A DNA stretch of 64,000 nt from the NCBI RefSeq assembly GCF_001591145.1, contig NZ_BCUF01000004.1, positions 62,001 through 126,000 of the forward strand, given 5' to 3'. Positions 27,572 to 36,999 of this stretch are shown piece by piece. This DNA comes from Vibrio harveyi NBRC 15634 = ATCC 14126 = KCTC 12724 (GTDB taxonomy: Bacteria > Pseudomonadota > Gammaproteobacteria > Enterobacterales > Vibrionaceae). Numbering within the stretch: the stretch's first letter is position 1; each line of letters starts with the position of its first letter. The notes below the pieces were generated by a model. It made no database searches and was not told the origin of the DNA. It was given only the letters and a program-made list of their open reading frames with translations. The translations under genes and the position numbers were made by a program.

Positions 27572-27591
27572 CTTAAATGCATCAGATTTCA

Positions 27592-28086
27592 TTAAGGCTT
27601 GAGGCAACGTTCCCCGCGAGCAATGCCTACGACACCGCTTCGAGCCACTTCGACCACTTCCGTAACTTCCGAAATCGCTTGGATGAAAGCGTCCAGTTTC
27701 TCACTGGTACCCGCAAGTTGCACCGTGTATTGAGAAGCCGTGACATCAACAATCTGACCACGGAAAATATCCGCGGTACGCTTCACTTCAGCACGAGCAA
27801 AACCACTCGCTTTCACCTTGACCATCATCAGTTCGCGCTCGATGTGGTCAAATTCCGTGACTTCTTGCACTTTGAGCACATCGATCAGCTTATGCAATTG
27901 CTTCTGAATCTGCTCCAACTGCATTTCATCAGAGTTAGTCGTGATATTTAGACGCGACAGTGTTTCGTCATCAGTTGGTGATACGTTCAATGATTCAATG
28001 TTGTAACCACGCTGAGAAAACAAACCGACAACGCGAGACAAAGCACCAGGCTGGTTTTCCATTAACAAAGAAATAATGTGTCTCAT
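27592..28086 (-). CDS. ilvH: Acetolactate synthase III small subunit
   Basis: A 164-residue regulatory subunit that binds valine and activates IlvI. The N-terminal ACT domain begins RHIISLLMENQPGALSRVVGLFSQRGYNIESL, seen here as consecutive short motifs (LLMENQPGALSRV, QRGYNIESL). The C-terminal domain ends in the conserved GVVGIARGERCLKP. It follows ilvI with a one-base gap, as in the E. coli ilvIH operon. Confidence 0.97.
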   Translation of the reverse strand: MRHIISLLMENQPGALSRVVGLFSQRGYNIESLNVSPTDDETLSRLNITTNSDEMQLEQIQKQLHKLIDVLKVQEVTEFDHIERELMMVKVKASGFARAEVKRTADIFRGQIVDVTASQYTVQLAGTSEKLDAFIQAISEVTEVVEVARSGVVGIARGERCLKP

Positions 28087-28087
28087 A

Positions 28088-29812
28088 TTAAGTACGCTCC
28101 GTTTTGCTTAGCCACATCTTGTCCATACCCTCGCCTTTGATCTGCATTGGGTAAACGTGTTCGGTTTCATCTACGTTGATGTCGACAAACACCAAACGAT
28201 CTTTCATGTCGAGCGCCTTTTGGAGACCCGCTTCTAGCTGATCTGGCGTTTCGATACGAATACCGACGTGACCATAAGCTTCTGCAATCGCTGCAAAATC
28301 AGGAACAGAACTCATGTACGAGTTAGAGTGACGACCTTGATAAATAATGTCTTGCCATTGTTTTACCATGCCTAGGAAACGGTTATTCAAGTTAATGATT
28401 TTTACAGGGATGTCGTATTGCATGGCCGTCGACAACTCCTGAATATTCATTTGGATACTGCCATCACCAGTCACAACCACCACTTCTTCTTCTGGCATTG
28501 CGAATTTCACACCCATACCAGCAGGTAGACCGAAGCCCATTGTGCCGAGACCACCCGAGTTAATCCAACGGCGTGGTTTATTAAATGGATAGTACAGTGC
28601 CGCAAACATCTGGTGCTGTCCCACATCAGACGCAACGTAAGCGTCTCCCTTGGTTAGCTTGTGCAGTGTTTCGATAACTTGTTGCGGCTTAATGCGCTCA
28701 GGAGATGTCTCATACGCCAAGCAGTTGCGATCTCGCCATACTTGAATGTCTTCCCACCACTGAGCTATCGCTTCTTGATCGTTGTTATTGCCCTGCTCGT
28801 TGAGCAGACCAACCATGGTCGCTAGTACTTTTTCAGCAGAACCTACGATAGGCAAATCAACTTTCACATTTTTCGAGATAGAAGATGGGTCAATATCAAT
28901 GTGCATCACTTTAGCATTCGGACAATACTTCTCTAGATTATTAGTCGTACGGTCATCAAAACGTACCCCAATACCAAAGATAAGATCCGCTTCATGCATC
29001 GCCATGTTAGCTTCGTAAGTACCGTGCATACCTAGCATACCAAGCGAGTTTTTATGTGTACCCGGGAAGGCACCTAACCCCATTAGTGTGCTTACAACAG
29101 GAAGGTTTAACTGCTCCGATAGCGTTTGAATATGCTCATGCGCACCGGAAATTACCGCCCCACCACCGATGTACAATACTGGTTTCTTCGCTTCAACAAG
29201 CGACTTCAACGCTTTTTTGATCTGACCTTTGTGACCAGACGTCGTTGGCTTATATGAACGCATCGAAATGCTTTCTGGGTACTCGTAAGGAAGCTTGATT
29301 TGCGGGTTCAAAATATCTTTCGGCAAATCAATCACAACCGGTCCCGGTCGACCTGTTGTCGAGATGTAGAACGCTTTTTTGATCGTTTCAGGAATGTCTT
29401 CCGCTTTCTTAACGAGGAAGCTGTGTTTCACAACAGGGCGTGAAACACCCACAATGTCACACTCTTGGAAGGCATCATTACCAATCAGGTTGTTTGGTAC
29501 GTTACCTGAGATAACAATCATTGGAATTGAATCCATGTATGCAGTCGCAATACCTGTGATGGTATTGGTTGCACCAGGACCAGAACATACCAGTACGACT
29601 CCGGGCTTGCCCGTCGCTCGCGCATAGCCATCTGCCATATGGGTAGCGGCTTGTTCGTGTCTTACTAGTACGTGTTTGATTTGATCGGTTTTGGCGTGCA
29701 GTGCGTCGTAGATATCTAAAACGGACCCGCCAGGGTAACCAAAGATTTGCTCTACGCTCTCTTCAATCAGAGATTGCACAACCATCTCTGCGCCTGACAA
29801 CATTGCTGTCAT
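28088..29812 (-). CDS. ilvI: Acetolactate synthase III large subunit
   Basis: A 574-residue thiamine-diphosphate enzyme that makes acetolactate and acetohydroxybutyrate, the first shared step of valine, leucine and isoleucine synthesis. The N-terminal segment [17 protein letters not shown] carries the catalytic Glu region ([17 protein letters not shown]). The ThDP-binding motif [15 protein letters not shown] lies near residue 445. The ATG at 29812 is preceded by AAGGAGAG. It is first in ilvIH. The 376-base AT-rich upstream region is where Lrp control would act in enterics. Confidence 0.97.
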   Translation of the reverse strand: MTAMLSGAEMVVQSLIEESVEQIFGYPGGSVLDIYDALHAKTDQIKHVLVRHEQAATHMADGYARATGKPGVVLVCSGPGATNTITGIATAYMDSIPMIVISGNVPNNLIGNDAFQECDIVGVSRPVVKHSFLVKKAEDIPETIKKAFYISTTGRPGPVVIDLPKDILNPQIKLPYEYPESISMRSYKPTTSGHKGQIKKALKSLVEAKKPVLYIGGGAVISGAHEHIQTLSEQLNLPVVSTLMGLGAFPGTHKNSLGMLGMHGTYEANMAMHEADLIFGIGVRFDDRTTNNLEKYCPNAKVMHIDIDPSSISKNVKVDLPIVGSAEKVLATMVGLLNEQGNNNDQEAIAQWWEDIQVWRDRNCLAYETSPERIKPQQVIETLHKLTKGDAYVASDVGQHQMFAALYYPFNKPRRWINSGGLGTMGFGLPAGMGVKFAMPEEEVVVVTGDGSIQMNIQELSTAMQYDIPVKIINLNNRFLGMVKQWQDIIYQGRHSNSYMSSVPDFAAIAEAYGHVGIRIETPDQLEAGLQKALDMKDRLVFVDINVDETEHVYPMQIKGEGMDKMWLSKTERT

Positions 29813-30188
29813 AATTTGCTCTCCTTACCAGTTTTCCTCACCGTAAGGCCAACGGTTTGGTCTGGTTTTACATAGTCTAGGTCTTATTCGTAGCCTAATA
29901 GAAATACTTCCACTTTTTCAGCTATGTCTTACGTCTGTCATAACAAAACGCAAGGTAACACAACAAATGTAACGTTTTATTATCAACGGGTCTAATGAGA
30001 GTTGAATCAAATTTTAAACAAGATGCTATAAATCAGAACAAAGGCAGGGTTTGACGCTAACTAAGTAGCGCAAAATAGAATCAAGATAAGAAACCAAAAG
30101 AAAATAAAGTGAATAATTTCACTAGAAATGGCAACTTTCAGCGAAACTTCCTTCATAAGTCACAACTAAAAGTGTGAAAGACGGTCAT
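29813..30188 (-). promoter_or_regulatory. AT-rich upstream region of ilvIH
   Basis: About 375 bases without a credible gene. It is AT-rich with A- and T-tracts, which would suit Lrp or H-NS binding, but no single site stands out. I found no leader peptide rich in Ile, Leu or Val, so attenuation is not apparent. A small hairpin (ACCGT/ACGGT, 29840-29855) lies in the likely 5' UTR. Confidence 0.35.
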
Positions 30189-30226
30189 AAAAAATCCCCA
30201 GCAGCACAATATCAGGCAACTGGGGA
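30189..30226 (-). terminator. Terminator of the acyl-CoA synthetase gene
   Basis: TCCCCAG and CTGGGGA pair around an 18-base loop, with a T-run (ATTTTTTA) on the minus strand. Confidence 0.65.
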
Positions 30227-30261
30227 CATTTTCATCAATCTGAAATCTAAGTTAGCTTAAG

Positions 30262-32070
30262 TTACTTTTTATCAGACTTTTCAGTGTACATTTCTTCGAT
30301 TTCATCTTGGTATTTGTCGTTAATGACTTTACGACGAAGTTTTTGTGTTGGGGTCAACTCACCATCATCCATCGAGAATGCTTTAGGTAAAAGTTTGAAT
30401 TTCTTAACTTGTTCAAACTTAGCCAGTTCTTTCTGCAGGTCATTAACACGCTTCTCAAGCATCTCAACAATCTGATGATGTTTGATCAATTCAACACGAT
30501 CGTGGTACTTGATATTTAGTTCTTTCGCATACTCTTCAAGTGAGTCGTAACACGGAACAATCAGAGCCGATACAAATTTACGTGTATCTGCGATGACAGC
30601 AATCTGCTCAATGAAGTGGTCTTTACCGATTGCACCTTCTACGACTTGAGGTGCAATGTACTTACCGTTTGAAGTCTTCATCAGTTCTTTGATGCGGTCA
30701 GTAATGAACAAGTTGCCATTTTCATCAATGTAGCCTGCATCGCCAGTCTTCAAGAAGCCATGTTCGTCAAACGTCTTCTCAGTTTCCTCTGGCATTTTGT
30801 AGTAGCCACGCATCACCATTGGACCGCGCACTAAAATTTCGTTGTTTTCACCAATCTTAACTTGAGCGCCTGGCATTGCCATACCGATAGAGCTCGGATC
30901 AAAGCATTGATCATCCCAACAAGATACGGTTGCCGTGGTTTCTGTCATACCGTAGCCAAGCTTAACATTGATGCCAATTGCGTGGAAAAAACGCCCAATG
31001 GTTTCATCTAGCTTCGCGCCACCACATGGCATGAAATTAATGCGTCCACCCAATAATGCACGTAGCTTGCTCAACACTAGTTTGTCTGCCAAAGCATAAG
31101 ATTTACGTAGCATCAGTGATGGCTTGCGGTTTTCTTGATGACAAGCAGCCATCTTCGCACCCATGTTGACCGCCCAAGTAAACATAATTTTGCGATGGAA
31201 TGGTGCACGTGACACTTTCTCGTGGATCGCAGAGAAGATCTTCTCATAAAAACGAGGAACCGCACTCATCACGGTTGGGCGTACTTCACTCAGGGCATCA
31301 CGTACTTGCATGGTGTCTTGCAGGTAGCAGTTGGTACCACCTTTATAAAGCACATAGAATGTCCATGCACGCTCAAACACGTGTGATAATGGCAAGAAAC
31401 ACAGCGATACGTCGTCTTCAGTTAAACTCAAGCGCTCATCATGACCTTCAAGTTGGGCAGAGATGTTCGCGTAATCTAGCATTACACCTTTCGGTTGACC
31501 TGTGGTACCAGAGGTGTAAATCAGGGTCAGTAGATCTTCTTCTTGCGCATGTTCTAAACGAGTTTCTAGCTCAGCTTGGTGACTAACGTCGCCCTGAGCA
31601 ACGAAGTCTTTCCATGTCATGGCAAATGCATGATCGCCTAGGTCAATATCATCTGACATCGCAACGATCAGTTCTAGCTGCTTACATTCATCGAAAATGC
31701 TAACCGCGGCATCAAACTGTGGCTGCTCACCAACGAACAACACTTTGACGTCTGCGTTATCAATGATGTAAGCCGATTGAGCTGCGGTGTTAGTTGGATA
31801 GATAGGTACGGTAACGCCACGCAATTGCAGTGCTGCAAAATCAGCAATGGTCCATTGCGGCATGTTATTTGAAAAAATACCGATCTTATCTTGAACGCCC
31901 AATCCCTGAGCCAAAAGCGCAAGTGACAAAGCATCTACTTGCTGACCAAACTGCTCCCAAGTAATACCTTGCCATGTGTCGCCGACTTTATGTTTAAGCG
32001 CAACACGAGTACTACCCTTCGCAATTTGTTCACGAATACGTTTTACGATATGAAAATCTAACTTGGCCAT
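30262..32070 (-). CDS. Long-chain acyl-CoA synthetase (AMP-dependent)
   Basis: A 602-residue member of the ANL superfamily, of the FadD15/FAA-type long-chain group rather than classical FadD. The phosphate-binding loop is [11 protein letters not shown] (near residue 193), the adenine-binding [12 protein letters not shown] follows, and the hinge and catalytic segment is [19 protein letters not shown]...[11 protein letters not shown]. It would activate fatty acids with ATP and CoA. It stands alone, with a 6-bp inverted repeat GCTTAC-aggc-GTAAGC in its leader (32089-32104). Confidence 0.9.
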   Translation of the reverse strand: MAKLDFHIVKRIREQIAKGSTRVALKHKVGDTWQGITWEQFGQQVDALSLALLAQGLGVQDKIGIFSNNMPQWTIADFAALQLRGVTVPIYPTNTAAQSAYIIDNADVKVLFVGEQPQFDAAVSIFDECKQLELIVAMSDDIDLGDHAFAMTWKDFVAQGDVSHQAELETRLEHAQEEDLLTLIYTSGTTGQPKGVMLDYANISAQLEGHDERLSLTEDDVSLCFLPLSHVFERAWTFYVLYKGGTNCYLQDTMQVRDALSEVRPTVMSAVPRFYEKIFSAIHEKVSRAPFHRKIMFTWAVNMGAKMAACHQENRKPSLMLRKSYALADKLVLSKLRALLGGRINFMPCGGAKLDETIGRFFHAIGINVKLGYGMTETTATVSCWDDQCFDPSSIGMAMPGAQVKIGENNEILVRGPMVMRGYYKMPEETEKTFDEHGFLKTGDAGYIDENGNLFITDRIKELMKTSNGKYIAPQVVEGAIGKDHFIEQIAVIADTRKFVSALIVPCYDSLEEYAKELNIKYHDRVELIKHHQIVEMLEKRVNDLQKELAKFEQVKKFKLLPKAFSMDDGELTPTQKLRRKVINDKYQDEIEEMYTEKSDKK

Positions 32071-32268
32071 TCTTTACATTACCTTTTGGCTTACAGGCGT
32101 AAGCTATTTGAGCGCACAAGTGTAACCTCGACGCTTAAAAACGCAACTGACCATTATCAAACTTATCATTATTAAGAGACGACTATCACTAATGAGAGCA
32201 TGGCAGGTCTTTAACTGCTGAAGGTTTAATCAACTTAAGTCGCTGTTTCGACTATTAAATAGCGGACA

Positions 32269-32304
32269 TAAAAAGCCCCTGAGAGACGGCGTTCTCTCAG
32301 GGGC
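32269..32304 (-). terminator. Terminator of leuO
   Basis: GCCCCTGAGAGA and TCTCTCAGGGGC form a perfect 12-bp stem with a six-base loop and a TTTTT tail on the minus strand. Confidence 0.9.
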
Positions 32305-32369
32305 AAGGAATTGTAAAAATTGATGATTACAAGTCCAGTCTGACCAGTTGATCAGGCTAAAAATTCAGC

Positions 32370-33329
32370 TTATTTAAGCGCAACAACTTCACCACAAGTG
32401 ATCATAAGTTGGTCACGTAACCAGATGTGGCCTTTGTCCTTCTCACTTGATTCGTGCCAGCTTAGGTAACCACTGATTTCCTTGTTTTCAAATGGGAAAT
32501 CTAGGATTTGCAACTGGTCGCTGTTCACTGCATTCTCAGCCATCCAGCGAGGAGCGATAGTCACAAGCTCAGATTGGCTTACTACGTATAGCAGGTTGCT
32601 TAGGCTTGAACCTTCATAAGCGGCTTGGCAATCAAGTTCGCGGTACGCTTGCTCAGAGAAGCTACGTTGACCATGTACACGTGATAGCTTCGCGTGTTTC
32701 TCGTTGATCAGTTGCTCAGCAGATACACCACCTTGGATGCGAGGGTGCGTCTTAGAAGCAATAACCACTAGCTCATCTTTAAAGATTTCAGTGCTTGAGA
32801 AGCCTTGATCATCAAAACGTGCGTAGTCAATTACGAAGTCGATTTCTTGGTAGCGCATACGCTCAGATAGAAGGCGATCAAATTCCGCATCTAGGTGTAG
32901 CTGTACGCTTGGTGCTTGCTCGTTAATGTTAGCCATGATTCTCGGTGCGAAACGCATATCACATGGGCTACAAATCGCCAGTTTAAATAGACGAGTTGAA
33001 GACTCAGGTTGGAAAACTGAGCTTGGAAGTTCGTTACGAATAAGCTGTAGTGCTTGGCGGATAGGACCAAACAGTTGACGAGCACGCTGAGTTGGCTGAA
33101 TACCACGACCCTGACGCATGAATAGCTCATCATTAAACATTACTTTTAGGCGAGCAACCGCATTACTTACTGCTGGTTGTGACATGCCAAGGTTATGTGC
33201 TGCACGAGTAATATTTTGCTCTTGCATCACTGCATCAAATACGGTCAATAGGTTTAAATCTACACCACGCAATGTGCTTTCCATACGGTAGCTAGCAATT
33301 GCGCTCATCGCGTCTTTTTTATCTAACAT
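32370..33329 (-). CDS. leuO: LeuO/CalR LysR-type regulator
   Basis: A 319-residue LysR-type regulator. The N-terminal stretch VDLNLLTVFDAVMQEQNITR and the helix-turn-helix MSQPAVSNAVARLKVMFNDE are essentially those of E. coli LeuO. Known members act as H-NS antagonists. In vibrios the protein (also called CalR) is ToxR-controlled and affects type III secretion, swarming, biofilm and acid tolerance. The C-terminal effector domain is complete. Its place a few genes from leuABCD is conserved, though here three genes and a lipoprotein gene lie between. The 478-base AT-rich upstream region suits H-NS control. Confidence 0.93.
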   Translation of the reverse strand: MLDKKDAMSAIASYRMESTLRGVDLNLLTVFDAVMQEQNITRAAHNLGMSQPAVSNAVARLKVMFNDELFMRQGRGIQPTQRARQLFGPIRQALQLIRNELPSSVFQPESSTRLFKLAICSPCDMRFAPRIMANINEQAPSVQLHLDAEFDRLLSERMRYQEIDFVIDYARFDDQGFSSTEIFKDELVVIASKTHPRIQGGVSAEQLINEKHAKLSRVHGQRSFSEQAYRELDCQAAYEGSSLSNLLYVVSQSELVTIAPRWMAENAVNSDQLQILDFPFENKEISGYLSWHESSEKDKGHIWLRDQLMITCGEVVALK

Positions 33330-33807
33330 GGAGTGCGCCTCTTATGTAATCGTCAACTTGGTTCAATGAATTCTTAACGAATAGAATCTCTTTGCACACA
33401 AACGACCGTGGCTGGATTCAAATCATTTTTTAAGGAATAGAAAACCGAATTTGTATTATATTTATCGTCCAGATATTTCCGGCTCGAACCGTACTATCAA
33501 CTAATCAATCAAGGTTTCGCAACTAGATTGATATTTAATCATTAAATTTTAGCCAATTAGTTATTTATTCCATATTTATCATATCGTTAAGAAAAACATA
33601 AAAAAGTATAAAACGCCTAAATCAGAGGTTTCTTACAACCTATTTAGCACGTTAATGACAATCTACAGGGATCATACAACCCATTTGCCCTGCTTATTGT
33701 TTGCATTTGCGTTCAAAAACCAGCATCAATAGTTAAGTTCACAAAACATGCAAATCAGTTAAAGAGTCAGCAAAATGACCGTGAATAGAAATGATATAGA
33801 AGGCATA
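33330..33807 (-). promoter_or_regulatory. AT-rich upstream region of leuO
   Basis: About 480 bases without a credible gene, rich in A/T runs (for example around 33420-33620). Such regions upstream of leuO bind H-NS, LeuO and, in vibrios, ToxR. I could not mark individual sites with confidence. Confidence 0.4.
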
Positions 33808-33840
33808 AAAATGCAGCCAATCAGCGCGTGAATGGCTGCA
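33808..33840 (-). terminator. Terminator of the glycosyltransferase gene
   Basis: GCAGCCA and TGGCTGC pair around a 13-base loop, followed on the minus strand by ATTTTTATG. Confidence 0.6.
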
Positions 33841-33861
33841 ACTTAGAAGATAAATCAGACG

Positions 33862-34908
33862 TTAAATATTCGATACGTAACTCGGAAAATCGACTTGTTC
33901 CCATAGTTGTTCAGAGAGTTTTTCAGGTGCATCCCAAGCACCTTGTAATACCCAGTTGGCGATCGCTTTTGCAACATCAGGATACTTCACGCTTTCTGCT
34001 TGTTGTTCTTTCAACCACTGACGTACCGTCGAAATATCAAGATTTTCCATCGAAGATGCTAGCCCTAAATCTTCCAATGTTGCGACGTTACTTTGCTGTT
34101 CAAATTGCCCAGAAAGCGGTTTAAGTAATAGCTTCTTGCCAAGAGAAAGGGCTTCCGATGGCAGTTCAAAACCACCATTGGCAATCACTCCACTACAACG
34201 TTGCAAATGAGATTGAAAGTTAGTGTGACACAGAGGTCTTAGTTCAATATTTTCCACTTGCTCACACTCAATCACGTTCGGGTGATAACAGACAAAAGAC
34301 TGTTGATTAAAATGGAACAACAAATCGCTGATGTCTTCTATTGATTCAAACGGAAGATAGACGAGAACAAAGTCATCATTACCACTCGTTTGCTCAAGCG
34401 TATGAACGATAGGTGGTAAGATCGGCTGATCAAAGTGATACCAATGCAAGCCTAGGTGGTGTTGCGAAGGAGCAAAATGCTCTATGACGGATTTATCCAA
34501 CCAACTCGCCCCCTTAAGAGGTACTGGGTAGCGGAATGCATTTTGATGACTGATACCAATACAAGGTTTGTTCTGCTTACGAGCAGCCCAAGCCGAGACG
34601 GGTTCGAAATCATTGATCACCAGATCATAAGAAGACAAATCCAGCTGATTTACTTCTTGGATAAACTGAACCAAGTTATTGCGTAATGCCGTTTTAGCAT
34701 AGCTCACGGCACCTTTCTCTGTCACAAAGGTAAAGCCACGCCGAGTTTGATAGTTTCCAAAAGACTCCATTGAAAAGTACTTTTCTGGTTCGCGTCCAGA
34801 GAAAAGAAAATCAACCTGCACGTCGTGAGTTTGAAAAGCTTTACTCATGGCTCTTGCGCGGGCGATGTGACCATTTCCTGTGCCTTGAACACCATACAGA
34901 ATTTTCAT
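33862..34908 (-). CDS. MJ1255/VC2487-family glycosyltransferase-like protein
   Basis: A 348-residue protein of the MJ1255/VC2487 family, with a GT-B-like layout. The N-terminus is MKILYGVQGTGNGHIARARAM, a glycine-rich motif shared with MurG-type transferases. The C-terminal half has NGGFELPSEALSLGKKLL, a typical nucleotide-sugar site. Donor and acceptor are unknown. The start lies 3 bases after the PAP2 gene's stop, with GGAGG inside that gene's end, so the two form one operon. A cell-envelope lipid or glycan role is inference. Confidence 0.8.
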   Translation of the reverse strand: MKILYGVQGTGNGHIARARAMSKAFQTHDVQVDFLFSGREPEKYFSMESFGNYQTRRGFTFVTEKGAVSYAKTALRNNLVQFIQEVNQLDLSSYDLVINDFEPVSAWAARKQNKPCIGISHQNAFRYPVPLKGASWLDKSVIEHFAPSQHHLGLHWYHFDQPILPPIVHTLEQTSGNDDFVLVYLPFESIEDISDLLFHFNQQSFVCYHPNVIECEQVENIELRPLCHTNFQSHLQRCSGVIANGGFELPSEALSLGKKLLLKPLSGQFEQQSNVATLEDLGLASSMENLDISTVRQWLKEQQAESVKYPDVAKAIANWVLQGAWDAPEKLSEQLWEQVDFPSYVSNI

Positions 34909-34911
34909 CCA

Positions 34912-35460
34912 TTAACCTCCAATGAGCCCAATTGCCAAAGAACCACATAGGCTCCCCAACAAAGCACCAATGATAACGTCAGTAAAAAAGTGCACGCCAA
35001 GCAGAATACGTGATGTCCCAATCAAGGCTGCCCAAGTGAAAGCAAATATGCCTAAGTCTGGATAAAAATGATGAATGAGCGTCGCCATCAAAAAGCCCGC
35101 CGCAGTATGACCTGACGGTAAGCTGTAGCGGTCAGAAGGAGTAATAAAGGCAGGAAGCAACGCGCTCAATTCCTCAGGACGACGGCGCTTAAAGCTGTTT
35201 TTCAACACCCAGTAAATGGGTAATTCGATGGCAAATGCGGTTAACCCGGTAATCAAGAACCAATGACCATGTTGCTTATCAAGTAGCCAAGCTAACAAAC
35301 CTAACACCACATAGAGGTGTCCATCCCCACTATGAGAAACTCCTTTACTGATATTCGCGACTTGCTGATTAAATCGATGTTGTAAACACACACTGGAGAA
35401 CGCCAAATCAAATTTAGCAATGCTTGCCATTGGCTGGCTAATTGTCTCTAAAGCTCGCAT
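34912..35460 (-). CDS. PAP2-family phosphatase
   Basis: A 182-residue membrane phosphatase. All three PAP2 motifs are present: KNSFKRRRPEE, PSGHTA and SRILLGVHFFTD. Four to five hydrophobic segments are visible. The family removes phosphate from lipid phosphates such as undecaprenyl-pyrophosphate or phosphatidic acid, and the substrate here is unknown. The ATG at 35460 has AAGGA upstream. The frame is open to 35514 but that extension lacks support. It is first in a two-gene unit with the glycosyltransferase-like gene. Confidence 0.85.
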   Translation of the reverse strand: MRALETISQPMASIAKFDLAFSSVCLQHRFNQQVANISKGVSHSGDGHLYVVLGLLAWLLDKQHGHWFLITGLTAFAIELPIYWVLKNSFKRRRPEELSALLPAFITPSDRYSLPSGHTAAGFLMATLIHHFYPDLGIFAFTWAALIGTSRILLGVHFFTDVIIGALLGSLCGSLAIGLIGG

Positions 35461-35518
35461 GTAACATTCCTTTACTTTGACCTTTATATGAAAACTAGGC
35501 GTGTAAGGTGACAACTAC

Positions 35519-35686
35519 ATGACGAGAATTTGGATAATTAATGACACGTTATCATTTGCAGCAGAGCAGAAAAAACGGCGGGAGTTAAGAGTAGCAATAA
35601 GCTCGGTAATCGTTACGTTGATCAACCGAGCTCATAAGTACGAAGATATTCACCCAGAAGATCTGAGCATAAAAGATCAAGACTGA
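35519..35686 (+). CDS. Possible 55-residue small protein
   Basis: An open frame starting ATG at 35519 with AAGGTG 8 bases upstream and ending TGA at 35684-35686. The protein begins MTRIWIINDTLSFAAEQKK, has a basic KKRRELR stretch, then a helical part and an acidic end (HPEDLSIKDQD). I do not recognise it. It is divergent from the PAP2 gene and overlaps the 3' end of the convergent lipoprotein gene by 10 bases. The good ribosome-binding site is the main support. It could be chance. Confidence 0.4.
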   Translation: MTRIWIINDTLSFAAEQKKRRELRVAISSVIVTLINRAHKYEDIHPEDLSIKDQD

Positions 35687-36465
35687 TTGGAAGCAGAGAC
35701 TGGTGCATCGATGTACCAGATCTTTCTTTGTTTACGACATGCTCTAAGCGAGCCGGTGGTCATGTGACCATCTTTCGTGAGCTCATAGCTCAAATCACGG
35801 CAAGTATAGCTACCGAACAATTCGTTTTTCCCTTGTTCGCTTGGCTCAACATTATGCTTTAATAGTGGATTAGGCTTGATCGACAAAATGTCTCGGTTGA
35901 CGACATTACTACGAGCGTAGTCTTTGTGTACGTAACCTCTAATCACACCTTTTTGTTCGACCAGCAACCATGGTTCGCCTTCCACTTTAGCAAGAGCATT
36001 AAAGACCTCACCTTTGGTTAGCTCTCCCAGCTTCTCTCCTTTTAAGCTCGGTTTTGCTCGCAAATTAAGAGTGGTCTTTGAGCGATATGAAACATCCATA
36101 AATTCAAGTGTATTTGACGTATCCACTCCCTCTACAATAGGACGACTTACTTCTGCTTCCTTCCATTGATTTGGCTGGACACGGATCTTCCACCAAGAGT
36201 AAGTGTCTGGATCTTTACCTTTAAACTTGTCACGGTTATCCGACTCTAACGCCACCAGCATTTGATTTAGAAAGGATTCACGTCCATCTTCACTCAAGTA
36301 TTCATCCATTTGGTGGTTGATCATCAAGACACTATGAGCATGATCGCTCGCCACCACTGAAGAGGTGACCTCTGTCGGTTGCCCAAATTGAAGTAACTGA
36401 CACCCAGATAAAGAAACCAGAGCTAGAGCCAGCGCAGAACGTCCAAGTTGTTTCGCTAAATCCAT
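35677..36465 (-). CDS. SH3-domain lipoprotein
   Basis: A 262-residue predicted lipoprotein. The signal peptide ends in the lipobox LSGC with Cys22, and the next residue (Gln) points to the outer membrane. A bacterial SH3 domain spans about residues 125-185 (TTLNLRAKPSLKGEKLGELTKGE). The C-terminal part has two Cys (YTCRDLS, RACRKQR) that may pair. SH3 domains of this kind often bind peptidoglycan. It lies upstream of leuO's neighbours and is divergent from the leu operon. Confidence 0.8.
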   Translation of the reverse strand: MDLAKQLGRSALALALVSLSGCQLLQFGQPTEVTSSVVASDHAHSVLMINHQMDEYLSEDGRESFLNQMLVALESDNRDKFKGKDPDTYSWWKIRVQPNQWKEAEVSRPIVEGVDTSNTLEFMDVSYRSKTTLNLRAKPSLKGEKLGELTKGEVFNALAKVEGEPWLLVEQKGVIRGYVHKDYARSNVVNRDILSIKPNPLLKHNVEPSEQGKNELFGSYTCRDLSYELTKDGHMTTGSLRACRKQRKIWYIDAPVSASNQS

Positions 36466-36743
36466 TAATCCCTAACCTATTTGCCTCAAAAATTCGGTAG
36501 ATACAACCGTTCTACTATAAATCGCTCTGCTGAATTTATGCCAACCAATTGCCTCCTTTGTGTGATAGCTCGCAAAGCATGCAGTATCAAAACAATGAGA
36601 AGAAGATGGTGAGCGTGATCTTAGTCGCGGCAATAATTGTTGTAGCACAAACATCTCCCCTTTCTTCACATTGAAGACGTCCATCATTGATAGAAGATTA
36701 ATTCACCTACTGATCCGATATGAATAAAAAATCAACTTTAGGG

Positions 36744-36773
36744 TTGACGTGCTCCATTGAGTGCGGTACTAAT
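36744..36773 (+). promoter_or_regulatory. Likely leu operon promoter
   Basis: TTGACG (36744-36749), an 18-base spacer and ACTAAT (36768-36773) match at 5 of 6 and 4 of 6. The -35 is the right arm of a TCAAC/GTTGA inverted repeat (36732-36747). It lies 35 bases before the leader-peptide start. Confidence 0.5.
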
Positions 36774-36807
36774 TTGTTAACTTAATTTTGTGGAATGCTT
36801 AACAACT

Positions 36808-36870
36808 ATGTCAGCACGTTTTTCTATCCTGCTTAGCCTCCTCCTGATCGTGACCAGTTCGCGCGGGTAG
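36808..36870 (+). CDS. leuL: leu operon leader peptide LeuL
   Basis: A 20-residue open frame with five Leu codons in a seven-codon run (Leu-Leu-Ser-Leu-Leu-Leu preceded by Ile). It is followed by a rho-independent hairpin and leuA. This is the classic attenuation layout: when leucyl-tRNA is scarce the ribosome stalls on the Leu codons and the terminator does not form. The ribosome-binding site is weak. It is too short for routine gene calling. Confidence 0.75.
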   Translation: MSARFSILLSLLLIVTSSRG

Positions 36871-36906
36871 GCTGTGGAAGAAAAATAACCACACCAATTT
36901 CTTAGA

Positions 36907-36932
36907 AACCCGCATGCAAATGCGGGTTTTTT
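36907..36932 (+). terminator. leu operon attenuator
   Basis: AACCCGCAT-gcaa-ATGCGGGTT followed by a run of T, 36 bases after leuL. It is the terminator arm of the leucine attenuator. Confidence 0.85.
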
Positions 36933-36999
36933 TATATCTAAATACCGGAAGTAAACGATTAACTTGCGCGAAAGTGCAAAAATCATGAAGGAAGCAAAC

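Noticed and set aside
29813..30188. Leader-peptide attenuator for ilvIH
   Set aside because: No short frame rich in Ile, Leu or Val and no terminator next to ilvI were found. Only trivial frames such as ATG-TAA occur.
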